A stretch of DNA of 64,000 nucleotides from Moraxella bovoculi 237 (lineage in GTDB: Bacteria > Pseudomonadota > Gammaproteobacteria > Pseudomonadales > Moraxellaceae). A program made the translations under genes and the position numbers. The notes under the pieces were generated by a model that had not been told where the DNA came from, made no database searches, and worked only from the letters and a program-made list of their open reading frames with translations. Positions within the stretch are counted from its first letter, which is position 1. Each line of letters begins with the position of its first letter. Positions 27,093 to 35,459 of the stretch are shown piece by piece. The stretch spans positions 124,001 to 188,000 of the forward strand of contig NZ_AOMT01000026.1 in assembly GCF_000696305.2 (NCBI RefSeq), in the 5' to 3' direction.

Positions 27093-28288
27093 GAATGTTG
27101 ATAATGAGTCAATACGGCTTCGGCGGCGTTATGATGACTGTCCTTACGTAGTGTGGCGGTTGTTTGTTGTAATTTTATGATTTGTGCGTTAGGGTCGCCT
27201 AAAATTAGCTTGACTTCTCTTGCGATATTAGCTGCAGTTGCGTCATGCTGGATTAACTCAGGTACGATTGGTTTTCCTGTCTGCCCGTAGGATAGGATAT
27301 TTGGCAGAGATACATAGGGGATTTTTACCAGATGCTTGGCGATGGTGTAGGTGAGATTGCTAAGCTTATACACCACGACCATAGGGCGGTGCAGCAGCAA
27401 TGTCTCAAGCGTGGCGGTGCCCGATGCCAACACCACCACATCAGATGCCATCATCACATCATGACTGATCGGTGTATCCTCGCCATAAACGACGTGGGCA
27501 TGGGGCAGCAGATGAGGCGCACGCTCAAACAACATCAACTCTACCAGCCGCGCGTGTTCTGCATTCACTACGGGCAGCACAAAACCCACGCGATCATCAG
27601 CAAGCTCATCCATGCTATCGATAAGCAGTGGCAAAATGGCGTGAATCTCAGAGACGCGCGAACCTGCCATCATGCATAGAATGGTCTGGTTATTAAGCTT
27701 CTTAAGTGATGGAAAACTGCCACGATGATGACTGATAAATTCCGCCTTAGTCTCATCGAGTGCTCGTTCATCGGCTTGTAGCTTGTCCAGCAGTGGATGA
27801 CCGACGCAGACAGCAGGGTGATTATGCTTGGCATATACATCAAGCTCAAAAGGAAAGAGGCACAGCACCAGGTTGGTGGCGGCTTTGATGGTATGAATTC
27901 GACTCTCTCGCCATGCCCACACGCTCGGGCTGACCATCTGCACGCAGAACACACCTTTTGGCTTAAGAACTTTGCCCAGTCTTAAATTAAAATCAGGCGC
28001 ATCAATGCCAACGAAAATATCAATCCTCTGACGATCAAATTCTTCTAATATCTCACGTCTGGCTCGCAATAAATCAGGCAAATGCTTGACGACCTCGGCA
28101 AGACCCATCACAGAGAGCCGCTTCATGTCTATGATGGAGTGCAGCCCTAATTTTTGCATGCTTTGACCGCCTACGCCTACCCAGCAAATGTTTGGGTGAA
28201 TGGCGTTCATCTGATGCATAAAATCCGCACCCAGCGCATCGCCTGAGACTTCACCTGCCACGATGCCGATGGTAAGCATGTCTGTCAT
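27089..28288 (-). CDS. lpxB: Lipid-A-disaccharide synthase
   Basis: Joins UDP-diacylglucosamine and lipid X to form the lipid A disaccharide at the inner membrane. 399 residues with the family start (GIVAGEVSGDALGADFM), VGIDAPDFNLRLG, SPSVWAWRESRI, and the C-terminal ASGTATLETLLLHRPMVVVYK. Complete length. Translationally coupled to rnhB by a 4-base overlap. Confidence 0.96.
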   Translation of the reverse strand: MTDMLTIGIVAGEVSGDALGADFMHQMNAIHPNICWVGVGGQSMQKLGLHSIIDMKRLSVMGLAEVVKHLPDLLRARREILEEFDRQRIDIFVGIDAPDFNLRLGKVLKPKGVFCVQMVSPSVWAWRESRIHTIKAATNLVLCLFPFELDVYAKHNHPAVCVGHPLLDKLQADERALDETKAEFISHHRGSFPSLKKLNNQTILCMMAGSRVSEIHAILPLLIDSMDELADDRVGFVLPVVNAEHARLVELMLFERAPHLLPHAHVVYGEDTPISHDVMMASDVVVLASGTATLETLLLHRPMVVVYKLSNLTYTIAKHLVKIPYVSLPNILSYGQTGKPIVPELIQHDATAANIAREVKLILGDPNAQIIKLQQTTATLRKDSHHNAAEAVLTHYQHS

Positions 28289-28466
28289 AAGTCACCCAAT
28301 TATTATAAATAAATGCCATATTTTACGAATTTCTAGGAATGCTTGCAAACAAATTCGTGAAAATTTTACATATTATTAAATTTTATATATTCATAATTTA
28401 AATTAATAAATAACCAATTTTTTATTAAGATAAACCATTTTTTATTTTATGTAATCTTTGGCATAC

Positions 28467-28503
28467 TATGACTTAATTAATAAGTTTTAATTATGTAGTC
28501 ATA
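28467..28503 (+). promoter_or_regulatory. 5'-UTR hairpin directly before the glnK ribosome site
   Basis: TATGACT-TAATTAA pairs with TTAATTA-(TGT)-AGTCATA: a 14-bp stem with a 3-base bulge and 6-base loop, ending one base before the GGAG Shine-Dalgarno at 28504-28507. It could control glnK translation or be part of an operator; no known riboswitch is recognised. Confidence 0.4.
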
Positions 28504-28504
28504 G

Positions 28505-28852
<348 letters not shown>

Positions 28853-28873
28853 AACTAATAAGGGGTAAAAGCA

Positions 28874-30154
28874 ATGAGAAATTCAGTAGGTCGATTTGGT
28901 TTGGTGGGAGTGGGGCTGTTACCTGCCTTGGCGATGGCGAATGAGTCGGTATTAGATACTGGTGATACAGCTTGGGTGTTGACAGCGACGGCGTTGGTCT
29001 TAATGATGACCATTCCGGGGCTTGCACTGTTCTATGCTGGTATGGTGCGTAAGAAAAATATCCTATCTACCATGATGCATAGTCTGGGTGCTGCGGCTGT
29101 TGTTTCGATTGTGTGGGTTGCGGTTGGTTATTCGTTGGCATTTTCAGAAGGTGCCATGAATACATTCGTGGGTGGTCTTGATCATGTGATGCTGCATAAT
29201 ATTGGGCTGGATGAATTAGATGGCAGCATTCCCAAGCTATTAACCGTAATTTTTCAGCTGACATTTGCGGTTATTGCCATGGCCATCTTAGCGGGTTCTT
29301 TGGCTGAGCGAATCAAATTTGGCTCATTCATGGTGTTCGCTGCGGCTTGGACGCTACTGGTGTATGTGCCTGTATGCCACTGGGTGTGGGGTGGTGGTTG
29401 GCTGACTGGCGATGCGCTAGACTTTGCCGGCGGTACGGTGGTTCATATTAATGCGGGTGTGGGCGGTCTGGTGCTGGCTTATCTGTTGGGCAGTCGCCGT
29501 GATTATGGTAAGGGCAATCTTGCGCCTGCGAACTTGGCATTAACACTCATCGGTGCAGGTCTGGTTTGGGTGGGCTGGTTCGGCTTTAATGGTGGGTCTG
29601 CGCTCGGCGCTAACGGTAATGCGGTGATGGCACTCATCACCACTCAAGCAGCTGCGGCAGTGGGTGCAATAGCTTGGCTGATGGCAGAATACGCTAAGCG
29701 CGGTAAAGCGTCTGCACTAGGAGGAGCGTCTGGCGCTGTGGCAGGCTTGGTGGGGATTACACCTGCAGCAGGCTTTGTGGATGTGTCTGGTGCGATGGCG
29801 ATTGGTGTATTGACGTCTTTGGGATGTTTTGTGATGATTTATTATGCCAAAAAACGTCTGCGTGTGGATGATGCACTGGATGCGTTTGGGCTGCACGGTG
29901 TGGGCGGCATCATTGGTGCGGTATTGACAGGGGTGTTTGTGAGTCCTGCGCTATATCCCGAGATTGTCGATGTGTCGTTATTAAAGCAGCTTTGGCTACA
30001 GGTTGAGGGTGTGATTGCTACCTTAGTGTATGGCGGTGTGATGACATTCATGATTGGCATCATTATTAAGAAGACCATGGGTCTGCGCGTGGATGCCGAA
30101 GAGGAATATCAAGGTCTTGATCTGGCCATCCATGGTGAGAAAATAGCAGATTAG
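28874..30154 (+). CDS. amtB: Ammonium transporter AmtB
   Basis: 426 residues: a cleavable signal peptide, then eleven predicted membrane helices. Family motifs include MTIPGLALFYAGMVRKKN, the pore histidine segment AGGTVVHINAGVGGLV, FNGGSALGANG, and the second pore histidine in DAFGLHGVGGIIGA. Forms a trimeric ammonium channel in the inner membrane gated by GlnK. Followed by a strong terminator. Confidence 0.96.
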   Translation: MRNSVGRFGLVGVGLLPALAMANESVLDTGDTAWVLTATALVLMMTIPGLALFYAGMVRKKNILSTMMHSLGAAAVVSIVWVAVGYSLAFSEGAMNTFVGGLDHVMLHNIGLDELDGSIPKLLTVIFQLTFAVIAMAILAGSLAERIKFGSFMVFAAAWTLLVYVPVCHWVWGGGWLTGDALDFAGGTVVHINAGVGGLVLAYLLGSRRDYGKGNLAPANLALTLIGAGLVWVGWFGFNGGSALGANGNAVMALITTQAAAAVGAIAWLMAEYAKRGKASALGGASGAVAGLVGITPAAGFVDVSGAMAIGVLTSLGCFVMIYYAKKRLRVDDALDAFGLHGVGGIIGAVLTGVFVSPALYPEIVDVSLLKQLWLQVEGVIATLVYGGVMTFMIGIIIKKTMGLRVDAEEEYQGLDLAIHGEKIAD

Positions 30155-30170
30155 CAACCTTAATCATCAA

Positions 30171-30196
30171 AAAACCAGTCACAATGACTGGTTTTT
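30171..30196. terminator. Terminator after amtB (also serves the Smr gene)
   Basis: AAAACCAGTC / GACTGGTTTT perfect stem with 5-base loop and T run; symmetrical, so usable by both convergent genes. Confidence 0.85.
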
Positions 30197-30207
30197 ATGT
30201 GTTTGCT

Positions 30208-30909
30208 TTATTCACCAAGTCGATTGCGCTTTAGCAGAACCAACACTGCACCATTGCCACCATCGTTGGCAGGGGCGGATACGAAAGCGATGACGTCAGA
30301 GATTTGGCTTAGCCAGCCGTTCACACAGGTTTTGATGATCGCATCTGTGCCTTTGCCGTGGACGATTTTTACGACGGTCTCGCCATTTCTCATTGCGTTT
30401 TTGATGAGGGTTAGTACGGCATTGCGGGCGTCTTCAATGCTTGAGCCATGTAAATCCACCGCATCATACCAGCGTAGTTTGCCTTGTTTTAGCTGTTCGA
30501 AGACTTTATTTTGAAGGGTTGGGTTCTTATGGCTTAAAAATGCCTCGCCTGCCACAGGGTTAAGTAGTGCCTGCATGTCGGACAGATTAACACCAGTCAT
30601 CTCCTCACCGCCTTCAGCATTGGCGCGGCGATAGATGGCATTATCGTCTTTTTTGGGTTTTTGGGCGATGGTTTTTTCGTTTTTTAGGGGTTGGACGCCA
30701 CTCATCGCTTGCATGAATAGCACCTTGTCTTCATCAATGAGTGCGTTGTCAAAGCGTTTGACTTGATTGGCAACTTCTTTTTTGCCCATGACATTGGCAC
30801 TGGTAGGTTTGCCGTTGCTGTCAGTCTCGGGTTTGGTGGATGATTTGCCACCCATTTCTTTGAGCTGGGTTTGGGCGTCTTTGGAGAGTAAGTCTTTAAA
30901 TGTAGTCAT
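30208..30909 (-). CDS. Smr-domain protein
   Basis: 233 residues. The first 130 are Lys/Asp-rich and low in order. The C-terminal 90 form a Smr domain with DLHGSSIEDAR and VVKIVHGKGTDA motifs, found in MutS2 and SmrA/SmrB nucleases. SmrB cleaves mRNA at collided ribosomes, while other Smr proteins nick DNA; which applies here cannot be told from the sequence. Long disordered N-terminal part is typical of stand-alone gammaproteobacterial Smr proteins. Confidence 0.85.
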   Translation of the reverse strand: MTTFKDLLSKDAQTQLKEMGGKSSTKPETDSNGKPTSANVMGKKEVANQVKRFDNALIDEDKVLFMQAMSGVQPLKNEKTIAQKPKKDDNAIYRRANAEGGEEMTGVNLSDMQALLNPVAGEAFLSHKNPTLQNKVFEQLKQGKLRWYDAVDLHGSSIEDARNAVLTLIKNAMRNGETVVKIVHGKGTDAIIKTCVNGWLSQISDVIAFVSAPANDGGNGAVLVLLKRNRLGE

Positions 30910-30923
30910 GATGATACCTGTCG

Positions 30924-31601
30924 TTACACAGATGAGTGATTAAAAATAGATGAGTGATTAAGCCATGGGTTTGATTTTTGCTTGATAAAATTAATGGCAA
31001 TCGGCAACACGCCAAATCCGATAATACTAAAAATCACATAGGTAAAATTATCTTTGATGACGGGCTGATTGCCAAAAAATAGCCGAGTAGCACAAAGGAT
31101 GTAATCCACAAAAATCCGCCAATGACGTTATAACTGATGAACCGCTTATAATTCATACTCCCTGCCCCTGCCACAAAGGGGGCAAAGGTGCGAGCAAAAG
31201 GCAAAAAGCGGGCGAAAATCACAGTTTTGCCACCGTGTTTTTCAAAAAAATGCTTGGGTTTTGAACAGGTAGTCTTTGTTAATAAGACGGTAATTTTTTC
31301 CAAAAACTTTTGGACCGATGTATTTGCCAATATGATAGTTAAGCGTATCTCCAAGCACCGCCGCCACAAACAGCAGAGCGATAAGCAGGGCAGGATTTAG
31401 CTCGCCTGTAAATGCCGCCAATGCCCCCACCGCAAACAGCAAACTATCCCCCGGTAAAAACGGCATGACCACCAAGCCTGTCTCCACACAAATAATCAAA
31501 AACAAAATTCCATAAATCCATATTCCATAATCCGCCAAAAAGACGGCTAAGCGTTCGTCAATGTGCAAAATAAAATCAAAAAGTTGTAAAATGATGTACA
31601 T
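30924..31601 (-). pseudogene. DedA-family membrane protein, two frameshifts
   Basis: DedA proteins are flippase-like inner-membrane proteins. The region encodes a full DedA in three frames: residues with ETGLVVMPFLPGDSLLFAVGALAA in the first, FARFLPFARTFAPFVAGAGSMNYKRF in the second, and GNQPVIKDNFTYVIFSIIG in the third. The breaks coincide with an A7 run at 31244-31250 (one base too many) and an A6 run at 31074-31079 (one too few). The two changes restore the reading frame. Either a decayed gene, two homopolymer sequencing errors, or slippage-prone tracts. The C-terminal tail holds an 18-base-spaced repeat of GATGAGTGATTAA. Confidence 0.8.
30931..30961. repeat. Short direct repeat in the dedA tail
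   Basis: GATGAGTGATTAA occurs at 30931-30943 and 30949-30961. In the dedA frame it encodes the repeated FNHSS tail. Probably a small tandem duplication. Confidence 0.7.
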
Positions 31602-32028
31602 ATGGGCAGAACATGAAAAGGGGATAAAAACGGATAATTATAACATATTTTAGTGTAGCATTGGTATTTTGTACTGAACAAATGTAAAAATCTGGATTAA
31701 AATCATTATGACAACATAGAGTGCATAACAATTGTTTTGATGAGTTGTATCAAATTTTAGGGTTGATGGATGCGTTTATACTAAAGGAGCTTTAAAATTG
31801 ATTTAAAAAAATCATTACACTATATAGGTAAAATTGTGATTTGCTTCTACAAAATCGTATTATTTTTTTTGGTTTAGTTGGTTTATAGAGATATGGCTTT
31901 TGAATATGTGCGGTGTGGCTAAACCAAAATTCCCCAATCTCAACAATGTGTCATATCATTGATAGATGGGGGAATTTTTAGTTTTGTTGGTTTTAATGCC
32001 ATTGAGATGACAATATCGCAAGTGGCAC
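31602..32028. other. Gene-free AT-rich stretch of 427 bases
   Basis: No frame here looks coding on either strand. The only clear structure is the extended hairpin at 31926-31979. The rest is A/T-rich with scattered short palindromes; no promoter or repeat family could be assigned. Confidence 0.5.
31926..31979. terminator. Extended hairpin, probable terminator of the outer-membrane barrel gene
   Basis: Outer arms AAAATTCCCC / GGGGAATTTT and inner arms CAATG / CATTG, with T/A runs at both ends. Lies downstream of the minus-strand gene at 32029. Confidence 0.55.
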
Positions 32029-32871
32029 TTAAAATGAATATTGCAATTTAAACCCAACCTCGCTAGTTTGGTTTTTGGGCTCGCTATAGGTTGCTACACC
32101 TGAATCGCCGTCTTCATCAGTTTCAATACGTTCAAAAGTACTAGAAGTGGGGACACGCCAACCACGATAATAAGGCGTATAACTGATTTTGGTTTGATTA
32201 GAAAATTGTTTGCTGATGGGTAATTCTATTTCAAAGCCACGAGCATTGTGTTGTTTTAAGGTGACGGTGCCATCACTCAAATAAGAGTATTGGCGACCGT
32301 AAATGCCTTGATTGTAAGCTATTTTTGGTGCAAATTCAAATCCATGAGCAAGCCCCACTTTTGCACCCAAGCCTATTTGTGTGTAGGCGGTTTTGTTTTT
32401 TCTATTGTAATCCTCTGAATCTATGCGAGCACTTAAATCTTGTAAAACACGGTATCCCAAGCCAGACTCACCAATAATGCTGACATTGGGGCGAATCGAT
32501 TTTTCATAAACATATAATGAACGAATATCATAAGAGCGACGAGGTGCACCTTTTTGATGAACTGAACCGTAGGGGGTGCCTTCAGGGTTTTCTGAACTGG
32601 GGTTCTCTCCGCCTGTATAATCAACTTTACCTTTGGCGTATCTACCTTCTATTTTGATGGCATCTTTTTCATTAAAATGGTATTTGATAGAGCCGTTAAA
32701 TGCGTTTAAGTCTCCTTTTTGTTGCATGAAACGTTCGCCGTTTTCATATTCTCGGTAGGTTTCCTGATAACGCTCAACACCCAAACCGACCTCGACTGGG
32801 TTTTTTGCGTGTGTCAAGGATGTGTATAATGCCCCACTTGCAATGAGGGCGATGGTTGTAATTTTTTGCAT
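32029..32871 (-). CDS. Outer-membrane beta-barrel protein, function unknown
   Basis: 280 residues: signal peptide ending THA at about residue 22, then alternating polar/hydrophobic strands (FNGSIKYHFNEKDAIKIEGRYAKGK, YTQIGLGAKVGLAHGFEFAPKIAY, TKISYTPYYRGWRV) and a C-terminal LQYSF with the terminal Phe recognised by BAM. About 12 strands are expected. No family name recognised. A Fur-like palindrome 84 bases upstream hints at iron control. Monocistronic between two structured or gene-free stretches. Confidence 0.75.
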   Translation of the reverse strand: MQKITTIALIASGALYTSLTHAKNPVEVGLGVERYQETYREYENGERFMQQKGDLNAFNGSIKYHFNEKDAIKIEGRYAKGKVDYTGGENPSSENPEGTPYGSVHQKGAPRRSYDIRSLYVYEKSIRPNVSIIGESGLGYRVLQDLSARIDSEDYNRKNKTAYTQIGLGAKVGLAHGFEFAPKIAYNQGIYGRQYSYLSDGTVTLKQHNARGFEIELPISKQFSNQTKISYTPYYRGWRVPTSSTFERIETDEDGDSGVATYSEPKNQTSEVGFKLQYSF

Positions 32872-32954
32872 GATTTACCTCACAATTGGATGAATAAAAA
32901 GAGTTGTTGGGGCGTGTTTGACAAGGTTATTTGATGAATTTAAGATAAATTATT

Positions 32955-32970
32955 GATAATAAAATCATTT
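32955..32970 (-). promoter_or_regulatory. Weak Fur-box-like palindrome upstream of the barrel gene
   Basis: GATAATAAAATCATTT resembles two GATAAT-type half-sites in the order of a Fur box, but with one base lost and mismatches. Position suits control of the minus-strand barrel gene. Tentative, since AT-rich DNA gives such matches by chance. Confidence 0.2.
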
Positions 32971-33157
32971 TTTCATTGTAAATGTCAAAACAATAATGCA
33001 TGCCCCGATGTGGTTGTGTTTTTTGGAATGAATAAAACATAACCTTATTATTAGTGTGGAATATTATAGCATAATAAATCAATAAGTGTAAACGTGTGAA
33101 CGATTAAAATAAAATTTCAATATGGTAATCGTTCGCCAATGATGTGATTGATGTGTC

Positions 33158-34024
33158 CTACTTCTTGGCACTAATAATGCCACTTGCCATGATGATGACA
33201 ATGCCTAGCAATGCCCATGTGTCAAGTCGTTCACCAAACCACATCACCCCAAATATCATCGCAAACACCACGCCCAGATAGTTTAGCACCGCCACGACAA
33301 ATTTTTGCCCAACTTGATAGGCATAAGTCATTAAAAGTTGCCCTGCTAGGGCGGTAACACCAATGCCAGCAATACAAGGCAGACTTGCTAGGGTCACAGG
33401 CGTAAAGCCAAAATACCACGCCAAAACGCCCGATGTCAGCGTGGATAATAATGAAAAATAAAACACGATCCGCCACGCAGGTTCGCCAAGCAAACTAAGC
33501 TCACGCACCTGTAGATAGGCATAGCCACTGATCGCGCCACTGGCAAGTCCGATGAGCATGGCGAATGTATCACCGCCTGTGGTGGGTTTTAGTAGAATCA
33601 CCACACCAATGAAACCCAAAATCAAAGACAGCCACGCCATGAGTGATGGTTTTTGTCTTAGGATGATGATGGAGAGTAGTCCAAGGAATATCGCTGAAGT
33701 GTTCTGTAAGATGCTTGCGGTTGCTAAGGGTAGGTGCAGCACTACATAAAAATTCATCAATAGGGCGATAGAGCCCGCCAACGAACGCCAAAAATGCTCT
33801 TTTGGGTAATTGGTGCGAAAGCTTCGACCTTTAAGCCAAGAAAATCCACCCAATAACACCAAGGCGAACGACACTCGCCAAAAGGTCAGCTCATAGGTGT
33901 TCATGCCAAATTTCTGCCCAGACAGCTTGATAAACACAAGCATTAAGGCAAAGGCAAGGCTTGCCAGCACCATATAAAATGAGCCAAAAAACGAGCCTTG
34001 ATTGGGATTGGTGGGATTAGACAT
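33158..34024 (-). CDS. EamA/DMT-superfamily transporter
   Basis: 288 residues with ten membrane helices arranged as two EamA repeats (SFFGSFYMVLASLAFALMLVF at the start; second repeat from about residue 145). The LPLATASILQNTSAIFLGLLSIIILRQKPS segment is typical of RhaT-like drug/metabolite exporters. Substrate not predictable. The ATG at 34024 gives the normal N-terminus; the upstream extension to 34096 overlaps the neighbouring gene and is hydrophilic. Confidence 0.85.
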   Translation of the reverse strand: MSNPTNPNQGSFFGSFYMVLASLAFALMLVFIKLSGQKFGMNTYELTFWRVSFALVLLGGFSWLKGRSFRTNYPKEHFWRSLAGSIALLMNFYVVLHLPLATASILQNTSAIFLGLLSIIILRQKPSLMAWLSLILGFIGVVILLKPTTGGDTFAMLIGLASGAISGYAYLQVRELSLLGEPAWRIVFYFSLLSTLTSGVLAWYFGFTPVTLASLPCIAGIGVTALAGQLLMTYAYQVGQKFVVAVLNYLGVVFAMIFGVMWFGERLDTWALLGIVIIMASGIISAKK

Positions 34025-34070
34025 GATTTTTAATTTGTGATTTAAAAGCGTTATAAAGGACAGGTATGTC

Positions 34071-35456
34071 CTAGCGTGATTCATTTGGCAATCCACCCAC
34101 CGCTTGATATACCGCTATCCAATTAAGCACTTGATTGATGGCATTATCGGTTAGGGCGGTTTGGCTTTGGCGGTGGGTTTCTTGGTGTTCTGCCCATTCT
34201 TTGGTGGAAATAAGCCCCAATTCAAGGCGTTTTTGTTGGTGAGTCAATTGCTCTTTTGCCAATTTTTGAGCGGTTAATAAAACATCGTGATTGTCTTTGC
34301 CATTTTGCCAAGCATTTAATTTTTGTTGTACGTCACTTAGGGCTTTATGAGTTGTGTCTTGATAATTTAAGGTGGCGATATACTCATCAATCTGGGCGAT
34401 GTTGATGTTGTGCTGGTATTCTTTATAATTAAGTTGGGGGATATTTAACGAAACACCCCAATTTAAGACAGGCACTTTTAATAAATCGAGTAAATTGGGT
34501 GATTGGGCGGTTGCCCCTGCACTAAATACAAGGGTGGGATATTGATTTTTTTGTAGTAGATTTTTTTGTTCGAGGCTGATTGCCAATCGCCAAAGCAAGG
34601 CTTGCAAATCAGGGCGGTTTAATATTGCATTGGCATTAATGTGATAAAAATCATGGGGAATTTTTGGGATTTGATGCTGATTTTTTAGGGTGGTAGGTAA
34701 TTTATCCATATCAACGTGAGCGAATGATGAAAGGTTTGCCAGACTGTCATTTTTTTGATGCTTTAAAATTAGGGCGGTTTGTTTTAGATTGTTTAGGGTT
34801 TGTTCGATGGCAACCAAATCGGCTCTGGCAATTAACCCTAAATCAACTTGCTTTTTTAGATATTGGTGTTGTTTTTGTTGAAAGGCTTGGGCTTTTTGTG
34901 CGTTCATAAGTTTTTGGTTAATGCCAATCAAGTTGATATATTCTCGCACGGCATTAGCGCTCAGGCTCAAAAACAACGCTTGGCGGTCGGCTTGGACGGC
35001 ATGGGTCTCCCATTCGGTTAGGTTTTGTTGTAATTGCAATTTTCCCCACAAATCCACCTCCCAACTGGCACCCAGATTAACGTCAAAGCCTCGTGAATGC
35101 GTGGTTTCGCCCGTTGATAGCGATTTTTGGGTTTGGCGGTTGGCGCCAGCTTGGCTATTTATCAAAAATCGCTCTTGAGATTTTTGTTGGTTAAGCAAGG
35201 ATTTTTGTAGGGTTAATGTCGCCACCGACAATTCGTGATTGTGCTTGACGACCTTTTTCATATAATCATTTAACACCTCATCGCCAAACACCGTCCACCA
35301 ATCGTGATGACAAATGGGGTCATCAATCGTCAAACAATGGGCGGTATTGTCCACCATGATGGGCGTGGGGGCGGTGGTTTTGGGTAGTGGGGTGCTTTGA
35401 CAAGCGGTTAGGGTAATGATGCCTGTGATGATAATTAGCCGTTTGATATTATTCAT
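34071..35456 (-). CDS. Outer-membrane efflux lipoprotein (TolC/NodT type)
   Basis: 461 residues with lipobox LTAC at Cys19, then two OEP repeats of long amphipathic helices (ASWEVDLWGKLQLQQNLTEWE, the NodT-type hallmark, and NWGVSLNIPQLNYKEYQHNI). Forms the outer-membrane duct of a tripartite pump. Third gene of a macA-macB-OMF operon, starting 3 bases after macB. The partner set is complete, so export of peptides, macrolides or heme-like compounds is plausible. Confidence 0.88.
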   Translation of the reverse strand: MNNIKRLIIITGIITLTACQSTPLPKTTAPTPIMVDNTAHCLTIDDPICHHDWWTVFGDEVLNDYMKKVVKHNHELSVATLTLQKSLLNQQKSQERFLINSQAGANRQTQKSLSTGETTHSRGFDVNLGASWEVDLWGKLQLQQNLTEWETHAVQADRQALFLSLSANAVREYINLIGINQKLMNAQKAQAFQQKQHQYLKKQVDLGLIARADLVAIEQTLNNLKQTALILKHQKNDSLANLSSFAHVDMDKLPTTLKNQHQIPKIPHDFYHINANAILNRPDLQALLWRLAISLEQKNLLQKNQYPTLVFSAGATAQSPNLLDLLKVPVLNWGVSLNIPQLNYKEYQHNINIAQIDEYIATLNYQDTTHKALSDVQQKLNAWQNGKDNHDVLLTAQKLAKEQLTHQQKRLELGLISTKEWAEHQETHRQSQTALTDNAINQVLNWIAVYQAVGGLPNESR

Positions 35457-35459
35457 TAT

